Position numbers and translations under genes: made by a program. From NCBI GenBank assembly GCA_015065885.1, contig SVPJ01000009.1, forward strand, positions 1-54,954: a stretch of 54,954 nucleotides of DNA, written 5' to 3'. Below the pieces are notes generated by a model. The model had not been told where the DNA came from, searched no databases, and saw only the letters and a list, made by a program, of their open reading frames with translations. This document shows, piece after piece, positions 8,236 to 16,038 of this stretch. The first letter of the stretch is position 1; each line of letters starts with the position of its first letter. Origin of the DNA: Oscillospiraceae bacterium (lineage in GTDB: Bacteria; Bacillota; Clostridia; Oscillospirales; Acutalibacteraceae).

Positions 8236-8468
8236 TAGGGTGAGCATTTAAACCCGAACTCCGTTTTTGAAAGGCGGATTTTCACTCACCCATTGTTAAA
8301 ATACTCGCCAATACGGAAGTATTGGCTGCGTTTTCGCCTCGGTTGAGCGAAAATCCGCTCTTTCAAAAATCTGCGACCGCAAAGCGGACATTGCCGCAAA
8401 ACTGCAACAAGTAGATGTAGCGGGCAATGTCTGCTTCGCGGCGGGTTCGAGTTTAAATGCTCACCCTA
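8236..8468. mobile_element. MITE-like 233-bp palindromic element, no coding capacity
   Basis: The ends are inverted repeats: TAGGGTGAGCATTTAAAC (8236-8253) and its exact complement ending at 8468, with arms extending to about 26 bp at two mismatches. Inside are three more stems: 8264-8283 with 8349-8369, a perfect 8-bp stem 8307-8314/8319-8326, and 8379-8394 with 8423-8440. Similar ends occur at 24934-24953 and 45969-45988. There is no ORF. It could be a non-autonomous transposon or a structured RNA; TA termini favour the first. No clear target duplication was seen. Confidence 0.7.
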
Positions 8469-8491
8469 ACCGCACCCGCCGTACGGGTGGG

Positions 8492-9415
8492 TTATCCTTT
8501 CCCTTTCCCCAGTCGTCCGAAAAAGCGGAAGGTGAGCGGCCAGATGCAGCCTGCAAACACGGCGATCAGGAAATACCGTACGCCGTCGGCCGCGGGCGCA
8601 CCGCCAAACAGTGCGGCAAGCGGCGCTTTGAGTCCCGCTTTGATGGCGAGCAACGGAAGCAGACCAAACGCCATCTTCAGCCCTTGCGCCCACCACACTG
8701 CGCGGGTGTCGAAGCGAATGAAACGGGTATCCGCCTCAAACGCCAACCACAGCCCCGCAAAACAGCCGAGTATCTTATAGGCGTTTTTCACACCGCTCGC
8801 GTAATTGTGGGGGTCGATATCCGCGGGGAAAGGAAACCACGTAACAAACGCCAAAAAGCCGATTGCAAGGGCGGCACACGCCAAAAACAGCACCCGCATG
8901 CGCCGCGGGGAGTTCATCGCCCATCTCACGAGCGGGTACAACCCCAATACGAGACCTCCCGCGACGAGCAGGGAAACACCCACGTCTGCCGGGGTATGCA
9001 CTCCCAGATACAGCCGCGAAAAGCCGACCAGCGCGCAGACGAGAAGACAGAGCGCACGCACCCACCACCGCTGTGCCGATCGTGCCACGCCGCCGTATAC
9101 GCCCACAGCGGTCTGCGTGTGACCGCTCGGGAAGGAGTACCCCGTTGCCGCTGTTTTGGCATCACCGACCACCGTGAGCGATGGGTCGCGCACCCACGGA
9201 CGGGGAACACGAAATAAAAGTTTTAAAAATTGATTGAGTACGGTGCCTAAAAAGCCCACAAACAGCAAAAAATATCCTTGTCGTTTGTCGATACACCAAA
9301 AGAACAAAAGCCCCGCTGCGATAAACAACGTTTCTTCGCCGAGCAGTGTGACGGCAGAGAAAACCGCATCGCCGAGCGGTGTGCGCCAAGAGGCGAGCCA
9401 ATGCAGAAACTCCAT
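8492..9415 (-). CDS. PAP2-family membrane phosphatase
   Basis: The 307-aa integral membrane protein carries the three PAP2 phosphatase motifs: KLLFRVPRP (KX6RP), YSFPSGHT (PSGH) and SRLYLGVHTPAD (SRX5HX3D). Such enzymes dephosphorylate lipid phosphates, for example undecaprenyl pyrophosphate or phosphatidic acid; the exact substrate is unclear. Further hydrophobic helices fill the C-terminal half. An in-frame ATG at 9448 falls inside the -10 box of its own promoter, while GGAGGG sits 8 bases before the ATG at 9415, so the later start (MEFLHWLASW) is used here. Confidence 0.88.
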   Translation of the reverse strand: MEFLHWLASWRTPLGDAVFSAVTLLGEETLFIAAGLLFFWCIDKRQGYFLLFVGFLGTVLNQFLKLLFRVPRPWVRDPSLTVVGDAKTAATGYSFPSGHTQTAVGVYGGVARSAQRWWVRALCLLVCALVGFSRLYLGVHTPADVGVSLLVAGGLVLGLYPLVRWAMNSPRRMRVLFLACAALAIGFLAFVTWFPFPADIDPHNYASGVKNAYKILGCFAGLWLAFEADTRFIRFDTRAVWWAQGLKMAFGLLPLLAIKAGLKAPLAALFGGAPAADGVRYFLIAVFAGCIWPLTFRFFGRLGKGKG

Positions 9416-9447
9416 GGTTACGACCCTCCGAAAATATGGTTTCTTCA

Positions 9448-9476
9448 TTTATACCACAGTGAACGGAAAAAGTCAA
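9448..9476 (-). promoter_or_regulatory. Promoter of the PAP2 gene
   Basis: On the minus strand: TTGACT (complement of 9471-9476), 17-bp spacer, TATAAA (complement of 9448-9453). Confidence 0.75.
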
Positions 9477-9540
9477 ACGGCGCGGCGGTCGAAAAAGCGG
9501 GAATAGAAAGGACAATGCTAAGAGAATGTCGAAAAAATTC

Positions 9541-9569
9541 TTGCTATCTTAAAAGAGATGTGGTATAAT
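9541..9569 (+). promoter_or_regulatory. Promoter of the nucleotide-sugar dehydratase gene
   Basis: TTGCTA (9541-9546), 17-bp spacer, TATAAT (9564-9569). A second TATAAT at 9584-9589 has no good -35 box. Confidence 0.75.
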
Positions 9570-9623
9570 GCTGTAAATATATGTATAATAGTGTAGTGTC
9601 TTCTGCAAAGGAAGTGAAAAGAA

Positions 9624-11504
9624 ATGCCTCATTCGCCGTCTTTGCATCGTTCCAGCAAACCCTTGCAAAGAACGATCTTCATCGGCATTTTGGATATTTT
9701 ATCGGTCGTTCTTTGTTGGTTTGCCGCGCTGTGGTTACGTTTTGATTTCCAGTTCAGCGCCATTCCCGGCTTGTATTTGAACGAGTATGCGACTATGCTG
9801 TTGCCGTGGTGTGCGGTGGTCATTTTGGTGTTTGCCGTGTGTCGGTTGTATAACAGCATTTGGGGATTTGCGGGTGCAGACGAGTTGCTTCGTGTTATCG
9901 GTGCGTTTTGTCTGCTGTTCGCTGTCGGCTTTTTGCTGGTGACACTGTTTGACGTGACGTTGCCCCGATCGTGCTACATAATCGGGATGGCGTTCCATTT
10001 CCTTGCAACGCTTGCGATCCGCTTTGCCTACCGCCTGCTTCGCAACGTGCGGGCACAGTGGCGGCATTTCAGTGCCACGAAGCGGGAGAAAAACATCATG
10101 CTTATCGGCGCGGGTGAAGCGGGGCGAATGCTGGCGACCGAGTTTTTCACCAGCAACCATCTGCGTGACACCGTCGTCTGCGTGATCGACGACGACCCCG
10201 CAAAACAGGGCAAGCGTCTGTGCGGCGTGCCCATCGTGGGCGGTCGGGAGGATATCCCGAAGGCCGTGAAAGACTACGGCGTGGACAAGATCATTTTCGC
10301 CATTCCCACGGCAACGGCGGGGGTGCGCAAGGCGATACTCGATATTTGCAGTACCACGGGCTGTCCCGTACAGTTGGTGCCGGGCATCTATCAGTTGGCA
10401 GGCGGCGACGTCAGTGTCAGTACGCTGCGTGAGGTCAGCGTGGAAGAACTGCTCGGGCGGGATCCCATCTGCGGCGATGCAGAGGAGATCACGGCGTATA
10501 TTAAGGGCAAGACCGTGATGGTCACAGGTGCCGGCGGGTCGATCGGCAGTGAGTTGTGCCGTCAGATCGCCCGTGCCAAGCCGAAACAACTCGTCTTGTT
10601 CGATATTTACGAAAACAGCACCTATGAGATCCAACTGGAATTGGAGCGAGCCCATCCCGCATTGAGCGCCGTGGCGCTCATCGGATCGGTGCGCAACACC
10701 GAACGCTTGCGCGCCGTTATGAAGCAGTACGCACCCGACATCGTGTTCCACGCGGCGGCGCACAAGCATGTGCCGCTGATGGAAACGAGTCCGAACGAAG
10801 CAATCAAAAACAACGTGTTCGGCACCTATAAACTCGCCCGTGCGGCGGCGGAACACGGGGTGAAGCGTTTCGTGCTCATCTCCACCGACAAGGCGGTGAA
10901 TCCCACCAACATCATGGGTGCGTCCAAGCGACTGTGTGAAATGGTGGTGCAGATGATGAACCGCACCTGCGAGACCGAGTTCGCCGCGGTGCGTTTCGGT
11001 AACGTGCTGGGCAGTAACGGCAGCGTGATCCCGCTGTTCAAACGGCAGATCGCCGCAGGCGGTCCCGTCACCGTCACCCATCCCGATATCGTGCGGTATT
11101 TTATGACCATTCCCGAAGCGGTGAGTTTGGTGCTTCAGGCAGGGCACTACGCCCGTGGCGGCGAGATTTTTGTACTCGATATGGGCGAGCCCGTAAAGAT
11201 CGACGATATGGCGCGTAAGTTGATACGTCTGTCGGGGTACGAGCCGGACGTGGATATTCGTGTGGAATACACGGGCTTGCGGCCGGGCGAAAAGTTGTTT
11301 GAAGAACTGTTGATGGCGGAGGAAGGGTTAAAGAGTACCGCCAACCGCCGTATTCATATCGGCAAACCCATTGATATGAACGACGAACTGTTTAAAGAAC
11401 AACTTGAAAAACTGGAAGAAGCGTGTCGGCAGGAACGCGCCGACATTAAACGGTTGGTGGCACAAATGGTACCTACCTATACACCGCCGAAAGATACGTT
11501 GTGA
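9624..11504 (+). CDS. Membrane-bound UDP-sugar 4,6-dehydratase (CapD/WbpM/PglF type)
   Basis: The 626-aa protein has four N-terminal membrane helices (about 20-135), a CoA-binding-like Rossmann domain (LIGAGEAGRMLATEF, about 160) and an extended SDR domain from about 290 (VTGAGGSIGSELCRQIA). The catalytic segment STDKAVNPTNIMGASKR has Met in place of the usual SDR Tyr, a mark of inverting or retaining UDP-GlcNAc 4,6-dehydratases. It makes a 4-keto-6-deoxy sugar nucleotide, which the next gene's aminotransferase could aminate. The two genes are 28 bases apart and probably form an operon for a bacillosamine- or amino-sugar-type surface glycan; the final sugar is an inference. Confidence 0.9.
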   Translation: MPHSPSLHRSSKPLQRTIFIGILDILSVVLCWFAALWLRFDFQFSAIPGLYLNEYATMLLPWCAVVILVFAVCRLYNSIWGFAGADELLRVIGAFCLLFAVGFLLVTLFDVTLPRSCYIIGMAFHFLATLAIRFAYRLLRNVRAQWRHFSATKREKNIMLIGAGEAGRMLATEFFTSNHLRDTVVCVIDDDPAKQGKRLCGVPIVGGREDIPKAVKDYGVDKIIFAIPTATAGVRKAILDICSTTGCPVQLVPGIYQLAGGDVSVSTLREVSVEELLGRDPICGDAEEITAYIKGKTVMVTGAGGSIGSELCRQIARAKPKQLVLFDIYENSTYEIQLELERAHPALSAVALIGSVRNTERLRAVMKQYAPDIVFHAAAHKHVPLMETSPNEAIKNNVFGTYKLARAAAEHGVKRFVLISTDKAVNPTNIMGASKRLCEMVVQMMNRTCETEFAAVRFGNVLGSNGSVIPLFKRQIAAGGPVTVTHPDIVRYFMTIPEAVSLVLQAGHYARGGEIFVLDMGEPVKIDDMARKLIRLSGYEPDVDIRVEYTGLRPGEKLFEELLMAEEGLKSTANRRIHIGKPIDMNDELFKEQLEKLEEACRQERADIKRLVAQMVPTYTPPKDTL

Positions 11505-11532
11505 CCAAAGGCATAGAAAGGATTTGTGTAGT

Positions 11533-12738
11533 ATGATGACTGTTTCGTTTTCCCCGCCCGACGTTACCGAAGCGGAGATTCAAGAGGTAGCGGACGCACT
11601 GCGTTCGGGGTGGATCACCACGGGTCCGAAAACCAAAGAGCTTGAGCGACAGGTTGCGGCGTTTTGCGGCACCGCCCGTGCGGTGTGCCTGAATTCGCAG
11701 ACGGCGTGTGCGGAACTGGTGCTTCGTCTGCTCGGTATCGGTGCGGGTGACGAGGTGATCGTGCCGGCATATACCTATACCGCGTCTGCTTCGGTGATCT
11801 GTCACGTGGGGGCGACCCCCGTGATGATCGACACGCAGGTCGATTCGCTCGAAATGGATTACGACGCACTCGAGGCGGCGGTGACCGAAAAGACGAAGGC
11901 CATCATCGCGGTGGACCTCGGCGGCGTGCCGTGTGATTACGACCGTTTATATGCGATCGCGGAAAAGAAAAAGGCGTTGTTCCGTCCTGCCTCCCACGTG
12001 CAGGAGGCGATGGGCCGCGTGGCGGTGATGGCAGATACCGCACACGCCTTCGGTGCGTCCCGCAAGGGGGTGCCTGCCGGTCGCTTGGCAGATTTCTCTT
12101 CCTTCTCGTTCCACGCGGTGAAGAACCTCACCACGGCGGAAGGCGGCGCGCTGACGTGGCTGCCCATCAACGGCATCGACGATGAAGAGATCTACCATCA
12201 GATGCAGCTGTACTCCCTGCACGGTCAGTCGAAGGATGCACTTGCGAAGACCAAACTCGGTGCGTGGGAATACGACGTGGTCGGCACGTGGTACAAGTGC
12301 AATATGACCGATATCGCCGCGGCAATGGGGCTGGCGCAGATGAAGCGCTATCCCGAAATGCTCCGCCGCCGCCGCGAGATCGTGGAAAAATACGACGCCG
12401 CTTTTAAACCGCTCGGGGTGGAAGTGTTACCGCATTATACCGACACCCACATGTCGTCGGGCCACTTGTACATTACCCGCGTGCCGAACGTCACGGCGGA
12501 ACAGCGTTCGGATATCATCGTGAAGATGGCGGAGCGCGGCATTGCCTGCAACGTGCATTACAAGCCGTTGCCGATGTTCACGGCGTACAAAAAGATGGGC
12601 TTCGACATTGCGAATTACCCCAACGCCTACGCCCGCTTCACAAACGAGATCACGCTGCCGCTTCACACCTGCCTCACCGACGAGCAGGTGGACTACGTGA
12701 TCGCAAACTTTACCGATATTTTGAAAGAGTATCTGTAA
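11533..12738 (+). CDS. DegT/DnrJ/EryC1/StrS sugar aminotransferase
   Basis: This 401-aa PLP enzyme starts MMTVSFSPPDVTEAEIQEV and continues with ALRSGWITTGPKTKELERQ, the usual opening of the family. The Schiff-base Lys lies in FSFHAVKNLTTAEGG, after the nucleotide-sugar-binding YTYTASASVI region. It transfers an amino group to keto-sugar nucleotides. AGAAAGGATTT precedes the paired ATGs at 11533/11536; the reading frame is open further upstream but overlaps the previous gene and lacks a start signal. Context suggests it uses the product of the dehydratase upstream. An insert around residues 145-160 (KKKALFRPASHVQEAMGR) is somewhat longer than usual. Confidence 0.9.
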   Translation: MMTVSFSPPDVTEAEIQEVADALRSGWITTGPKTKELERQVAAFCGTARAVCLNSQTACAELVLRLLGIGAGDEVIVPAYTYTASASVICHVGATPVMIDTQVDSLEMDYDALEAAVTEKTKAIIAVDLGGVPCDYDRLYAIAEKKKALFRPASHVQEAMGRVAVMADTAHAFGASRKGVPAGRLADFSSFSFHAVKNLTTAEGGALTWLPINGIDDEEIYHQMQLYSLHGQSKDALAKTKLGAWEYDVVGTWYKCNMTDIAAAMGLAQMKRYPEMLRRRREIVEKYDAAFKPLGVEVLPHYTDTHMSSGHLYITRVPNVTAEQRSDIIVKMAERGIACNVHYKPLPMFTAYKKMGFDIANYPNAYARFTNEITLPLHTCLTDEQVDYVIANFTDILKEYL

Positions 12739-12745
12739 GAACGAC

Positions 12746-12782
12746 AAACCCCCGCGTGTTTTACAACACACGGGGGTTTATA
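12746..12782. terminator. Bidirectional Rho-independent terminator
   Basis: AAACCCCCG...GTGTT with AACAC...CGGGGGTTT. It separates the aminotransferase from the convergent Gfo/Idh-like gene. Confidence 0.85.
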
Positions 12783-12789
12783 ACGTTCT

Positions 12790-13641
12790 TTATTCAACCG
12801 GCAGCCAGACGTTCGGCTGTTCCATTGCACGCAGGCAGGTCTCGCGGATCGCCATGATGCCGATGGTGTCACGGTGAGACACGGGGATCTCGCCCGTGCG
12901 GAACATATGCAGGATGGCGTGGATCAGCCCCTTGAAGAACCCGTCGTTGACGACCACTGTTTCGTTGCGGTCGGCGTCGGCGTGGTTGATCTGCAACACG
13001 AACTCGGCAGGGCCCGCCAACTGGGTGACGGTGGCACAGCGGCCGTCGGCAAACAGCAACACCCATGCGGGTGCCATTTTGGTGCCGTAGTACATCACGC
13101 GGCAAACGTCCGAGCCCATCAGCGTGACGATCGGCTCCAACTGGTGAATGAGATAGGTGTCGGGGTGGCCGCCGCCCGTACTCACGATGGAGTCGATGTC
13201 TTCCCGCACGACGGGCGCGATCTTTTCGGAAAAGCGCAGGGCAGACGAGGAGAAGCAGGGCGTACCGTACGCTTCACCCACCGCAAAAATACGTGCCGCT
13301 TCCGCACCCGTGTCCGCAAAGGTCTTGTCAATGTACACCGGCTTGCCGCTCGCGAGTGCCGCATACGACAGGTCGTAATGCCGTTCGCTGTTATCGGGGG
13401 AGAGGACGATGATCGCATCGCACTTTTCCACCAATTCTTCAATGGTGGGAAGCAGTTCGATGCCGTATTTTTCCGCCCACTCACGGTTGCTGATGCGCCC
13501 TTCAATGGTGGGCTCCACCTCGGCGTAGGCGTATTTTACTTCAAATTCACCGCCGCTGTAGTCGCGGATCCACGCGGGATAGTTGTCGGCGTGCCACTCA
13601 TTTAAATAGTGGTCGATAAAACCAACGATCTTTTTCTCCAT
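12790..13641 (-). CDS. Gfo/Idh/MocA family oxidoreductase-like protein
   Basis: The 283-aa protein has an N-terminal Rossmann-like half with CDAIIVLSPDNSERHYDLSYAALASGKPVYIDKTFADT, equivalent to the EKP dinucleotide-binding signature of this family (here IDKTFA). The usual N-terminal GxGxxG is absent; the protein opens KKIVGFIDHYLNEWHADNYP, as in several atypical members found in sugar catabolic clusters. It is shorter than typical 330-400-aa members, so the C-terminal domain is reduced. The start has AGGAGTGTGGTAAGAT before the ATG. The substrate is unknown, and loss of cofactor binding is possible. Confidence 0.75.
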   Translation of the reverse strand: MEKKIVGFIDHYLNEWHADNYPAWIRDYSGGEFEVKYAYAEVEPTIEGRISNREWAEKYGIELLPTIEELVEKCDAIIVLSPDNSERHYDLSYAALASGKPVYIDKTFADTGAEAARIFAVGEAYGTPCFSSSALRFSEKIAPVVREDIDSIVSTGGGHPDTYLIHQLEPIVTLMGSDVCRVMYYGTKMAPAWVLLFADGRCATVTQLAGPAEFVLQINHADADRNETVVVNDGFFKGLIHAILHMFRTGEIPVSHRDTIGIMAIRETCLRAMEQPNVWLPVE

Positions 13642-13731
13642 ATCTTACCACACTCCTTTTCTTTCATTATACCACGCGACAAACGGCGGAAAAATATCTG
13701 CATTTCACCTCTTCTTTGTCTTGATTTCATC

Positions 13732-13760
13732 TTGCCACCGTCAAAAAACGGCGGTATACT
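13732..13760 (+). promoter_or_regulatory. Promoter of the HAD phosphatase gene
   Basis: TTGCCA (13732-13737), 17-bp spacer, TATACT (13755-13760), then GGAGGCGCTGGG before the ATG at 13782. Confidence 0.75.
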
Positions 13761-13781
13761 ATCCATAAAGGAGGCGCTGGG

Positions 13782-14390
13782 ATGAAAAACGTCATTTTTG
13801 ATTACGGTATGGTGCTGGTACGGTTTGACCCTGCCTATATGGTGGGACAATACGTCAGCGACCCCGCCGACGCGGCGTTGCTTGCCGCGGTGGTGTTCGA
13901 CCGTCTCTATTGGGATCGCCTGGATGCGGGTACGATCGAGGATGAAGAGGTACTTGCGGCGTGTCGCACACGCTTGCCCGCACGATTGTGGGCGGTCGCC
14001 GACGAGATCTATTACAACTGGATATACAACCTGCCCGAAATGGCGGGCATGCGCGAGTTGATACGCGACTTGAAAACGCACGGCGTGCGGTGTTTTTTAC
14101 TCTCCAACATCTCCCGCTATTTCGCCGCCCACAGCAAGGAGGCGCCGCTGATCGACGAACTGGAAGACTGCGTGTTTTCCGCCGTGTGCGGTCTGCAAAA
14201 GCCGGATCCCGCCATTTTTGCCCACGCGTGCGAACAGTTCGGTATCGCGCCGTTTGAGACCCTATTCGTGGACGACCGTGCCGAAAACGTGGCGGTAGCG
14301 GAAGCGTGCGGTATGCGGGGGTACGTTTTTGATGGCGATACGGCGTCCTTGCGCGAATTTTTGAGCACGCTTTACGCAATAGGTGATTGA
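13782..14390 (+). CDS. HAD-IA hydrolase (YihX-like sugar phosphatase)
   Basis: The 202-aa protein begins VIFDYGMVLVRFDP, the YihX-type variant of HAD motif I in which the second Asp is replaced (DxG). Motif II is FLLSNIS, motif III Lys is in GLQKPDPAIF and motif IV is LFVDDRAENV. YihX-like enzymes dephosphorylate sugar phosphates such as glucose-1-phosphate. Its TGA stop (14388-14390) overlaps the -35 box of the next gene's promoter, so the SCIFF operon can be driven separately, though read-through is possible. Confidence 0.85.
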   Translation: MKNVIFDYGMVLVRFDPAYMVGQYVSDPADAALLAAVVFDRLYWDRLDAGTIEDEEVLAACRTRLPARLWAVADEIYYNWIYNLPEMAGMRELIRDLKTHGVRCFLLSNISRYFAAHSKEAPLIDELEDCVFSAVCGLQKPDPAIFAHACEQFGIAPFETLFVDDRAENVAVAEACGMRGYVFDGDTASLREFLSTLYAIGD

Positions 14391-14415
14391 CAAACGGCGA
14401 CACGTGTGCTAAAAT
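14387..14415 (+). promoter_or_regulatory. Consensus promoter of the SCIFF/methionine operon
   Basis: TTGACA (14387-14392), 17-bp spacer, TAAAAT (14410-14415). The -35 box overlaps the stop codon of the preceding gene. Confidence 0.8.
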
Positions 14416-14450
14416 GCTAAAAAGAGACTATATAAAAAAGGGTGAAAAAA

Positions 14451-14603
14451 ATGAAACATATCCAGACCATCGAGACCCGCAATCTGTGCGAGAGCGCGAA
14501 AAAGGGCGGTTGCGGCGAGTGCCAGACCTCTTGCCAGTCCGCTTGCAAGACCAGTTGCGGTATCGCCAACCAGAAGTGCGAAAACAAGAAGGAAAGCAAA
14601 TGA
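14451..14603 (+). CDS. scfA: SCIFF ranthipeptide precursor
   Basis: This 50-aa peptide has the family core GGCGECQTSCQSACKTSC followed by GIANQKCEN, and the usual MKHI start. It is the substrate of the radical-SAM maturase encoded next, which installs a thioether cross-link. Cysteines are at 13, 21, 24, 28, 32, 36 and 43; the family name refers to six Cys, so Cys13 is extra. In the Clostridium thermocellum model peptide the cross-link is, to my recollection, Cys32 to Thr37; here residue 37 is Gly. The start follows AAAGGGTGAAAAAA. A terminator directly follows the stop. Confidence 0.95.
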   Translation: MKHIQTIETRNLCESAKKGGCGECQTSCQSACKTSCGIANQKCENKKESK

Positions 14604-14610
14604 TTTTCCG

Positions 14611-14643
14611 CAAATGCCGCCGACCTCGGCGGCATTTGTTTTT
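14611..14643 (+). terminator. Terminator/attenuator between scfA and scfB
   Basis: CAAATGCCGCCGA - CC - TCGGCGGCATTTG followed by TTTTT. Partial read-through would give more precursor than maturase. The ribosome binding site of scfB (GAAGGAG) begins right after the T-run. Confidence 0.88.
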
Positions 14644-14658
14644 GAAGGAGAAAACGCT

Positions 14659-16038
14659 ATGATCCATCAATACAAACTGGGCGACTATAACATCGTTCTC
14701 GACGTGTGTTCGGGTGCCGTGCACGCGGTGGACGAGGTCGCATACGACATCATCGCGCTGTTCGAATCGCAAACTCGCGAGGAGATCTTGGCGGCGATGA
14801 ACGCCAAATACGCCGATCGTGCCGATATTACGGCGGCGGACGTCGCGGAATGCTACGAGCAGGTCGCGGCGTTGAAGGCGCAGGGGAAACTGTTCGCGGA
14901 AGATACCTTCCGACCGATGGCGGGCGCGTTAAAGGAAAAAACGGCAGGCGTCGTGAAGGCGTTGTGCCTGCACGTTGCCCACACCTGCAACTTGAACTGC
15001 GCCTACTGCTTTGCCAGCCAGGGCAACTATCACGGCGACCGTGCGGTGATGAGTTTTGAGGTGGGCAAGCAGGCACTGGATTTTCTGGTGGAAAATTCGG
15101 GTACGCGCCACAACCTGGAGGTGGACTTTTTCGGCGGCGAGCCGTTGATGAATTTTCAGGTGGTGAAGGATCTCGTGGCGTATGCCCGCAGCATCGAAAA
15201 AGAAAAGGGAAAAAATTTCCGCTTCACCCTCACCACCAACGGCGTATTGGTGGACGACGACGTGATCGACTTTGCCAACCGCGAGTGCGCCAACGTGGTG
15301 CTGAGTTTGGACGGCAGAAAAGAGATACATGACCGCTATCGCGTGGACTATGCGGGTAACGGCAGTTGGGAGAAGATCGTGCCGAAGTTTCAGCGCTTCG
15401 TGGAGGCGCGCGGCGGCAAGGACTACTATATGCGCGGCACCTTCACCCACGCCAATCCCGATTTCCTGAACGATATTCAGCAGATGCTCGATCTCGGATT
15501 TACGGAACTCAGTATGGAGCCGGTGGTGTGTGCCGAGGGCGATCCCGCGGCACTGACCGAAGAGGACCTGCCCGTGGTACTCGAACAATACGAGAAGTTG
15601 GCAGACTTGATGCTCCGTCGCGAGCGGGAGGGTAAGCCTTTCACCTTCTATCACTATATGATCGACCTTACGGGCGGTCCGTGCATCTATAAGCGCATTT
15701 CGGGTTGCGGAAGCGGTACGGAATATATGGCGGTCACCCCGTGGGGCGACCTGTACCCCTGCCACCAGTTCGTGGGGGAGGAGAAATTCAAACTCGGCGA
15801 CGTGTGGCACGGCGTGACCAACACGGCGGCGCAGGACGAGTTTGCCGCGTGTAACGTGTATGCCCACGAGGAATGCCGCGACTGTTGGGCGCGGTTGTAT
15901 TGCTCGGGCGGTTGTGCGGCGAACGCCTATCACGCAACAGGCAGTGTGACGGGCGTGTACGAATACGGGTGCAAACTGTTCAAGAAACGTATGGAATGTG
16001 CCATTATGCTCGCGGTCGCACGGGCGCTGGGCGAATGA
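14659..16038 (+). CDS. scfB: SCIFF peptide radical-SAM maturase
   Basis: The 459-aa enzyme has an N-terminal precursor-binding RRE-like region (MIHQYKLGDYNIVLDV...), a radical-SAM core with CNLNCAYCFA (Cys at about 112, 116, 119), FFGGEPLMNF and LTTNGVL, and a C-terminal SPASM domain with clustered Cys (CGSGTEY, YPCHQF, CRDCWARLYCSGGCAANAY). It uses SAM to form thioether cross-links in the SCIFF peptide. GAAGGAG lies 8 bases before the ATG at 14659; the in-frame ATG at 14614 lies inside the terminator stem and is rejected. Its stop overlaps the next start (ATGA), which couples it to the PLP decarboxylase gene. Confidence 0.95.
   Translation: MIHQYKLGDYNIVLDVCSGAVHAVDEVAYDIIALFESQTREEILAAMNAKYADRADITAADVAECYEQVAALKAQGKLFAEDTFRPMAGALKEKTAGVVKALCLHVAHTCNLNCAYCFASQGNYHGDRAVMSFEVGKQALDFLVENSGTRHNLEVDFFGGEPLMNFQVVKDLVAYARSIEKEKGKNFRFTLTTNGVLVDDDVIDFANRECANVVLSLDGRKEIHDRYRVDYAGNGSWEKIVPKFQRFVEARGGKDYYMRGTFTHANPDFLNDIQQMLDLGFTELSMEPVVCAEGDPAALTEEDLPVVLEQYEKLADLMLRREREGKPFTFYHYMIDLTGGPCIYKRISGCGSGTEYMAVTPWGDLYPCHQFVGEEKFKLGDVWHGVTNTAAQDEFAACNVYAHEECRDCWARLYCSGGCAANAYHATGSVTGVYEYGCKLFKKRMECAIMLAVARALGE

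Noticed and set aside
14614-14658. Upstream in-frame start for scfB
   Set aside because: The ATG at 14614 lies within the terminator stem and lacks a ribosome binding site; GAAGGAG points to 14659.
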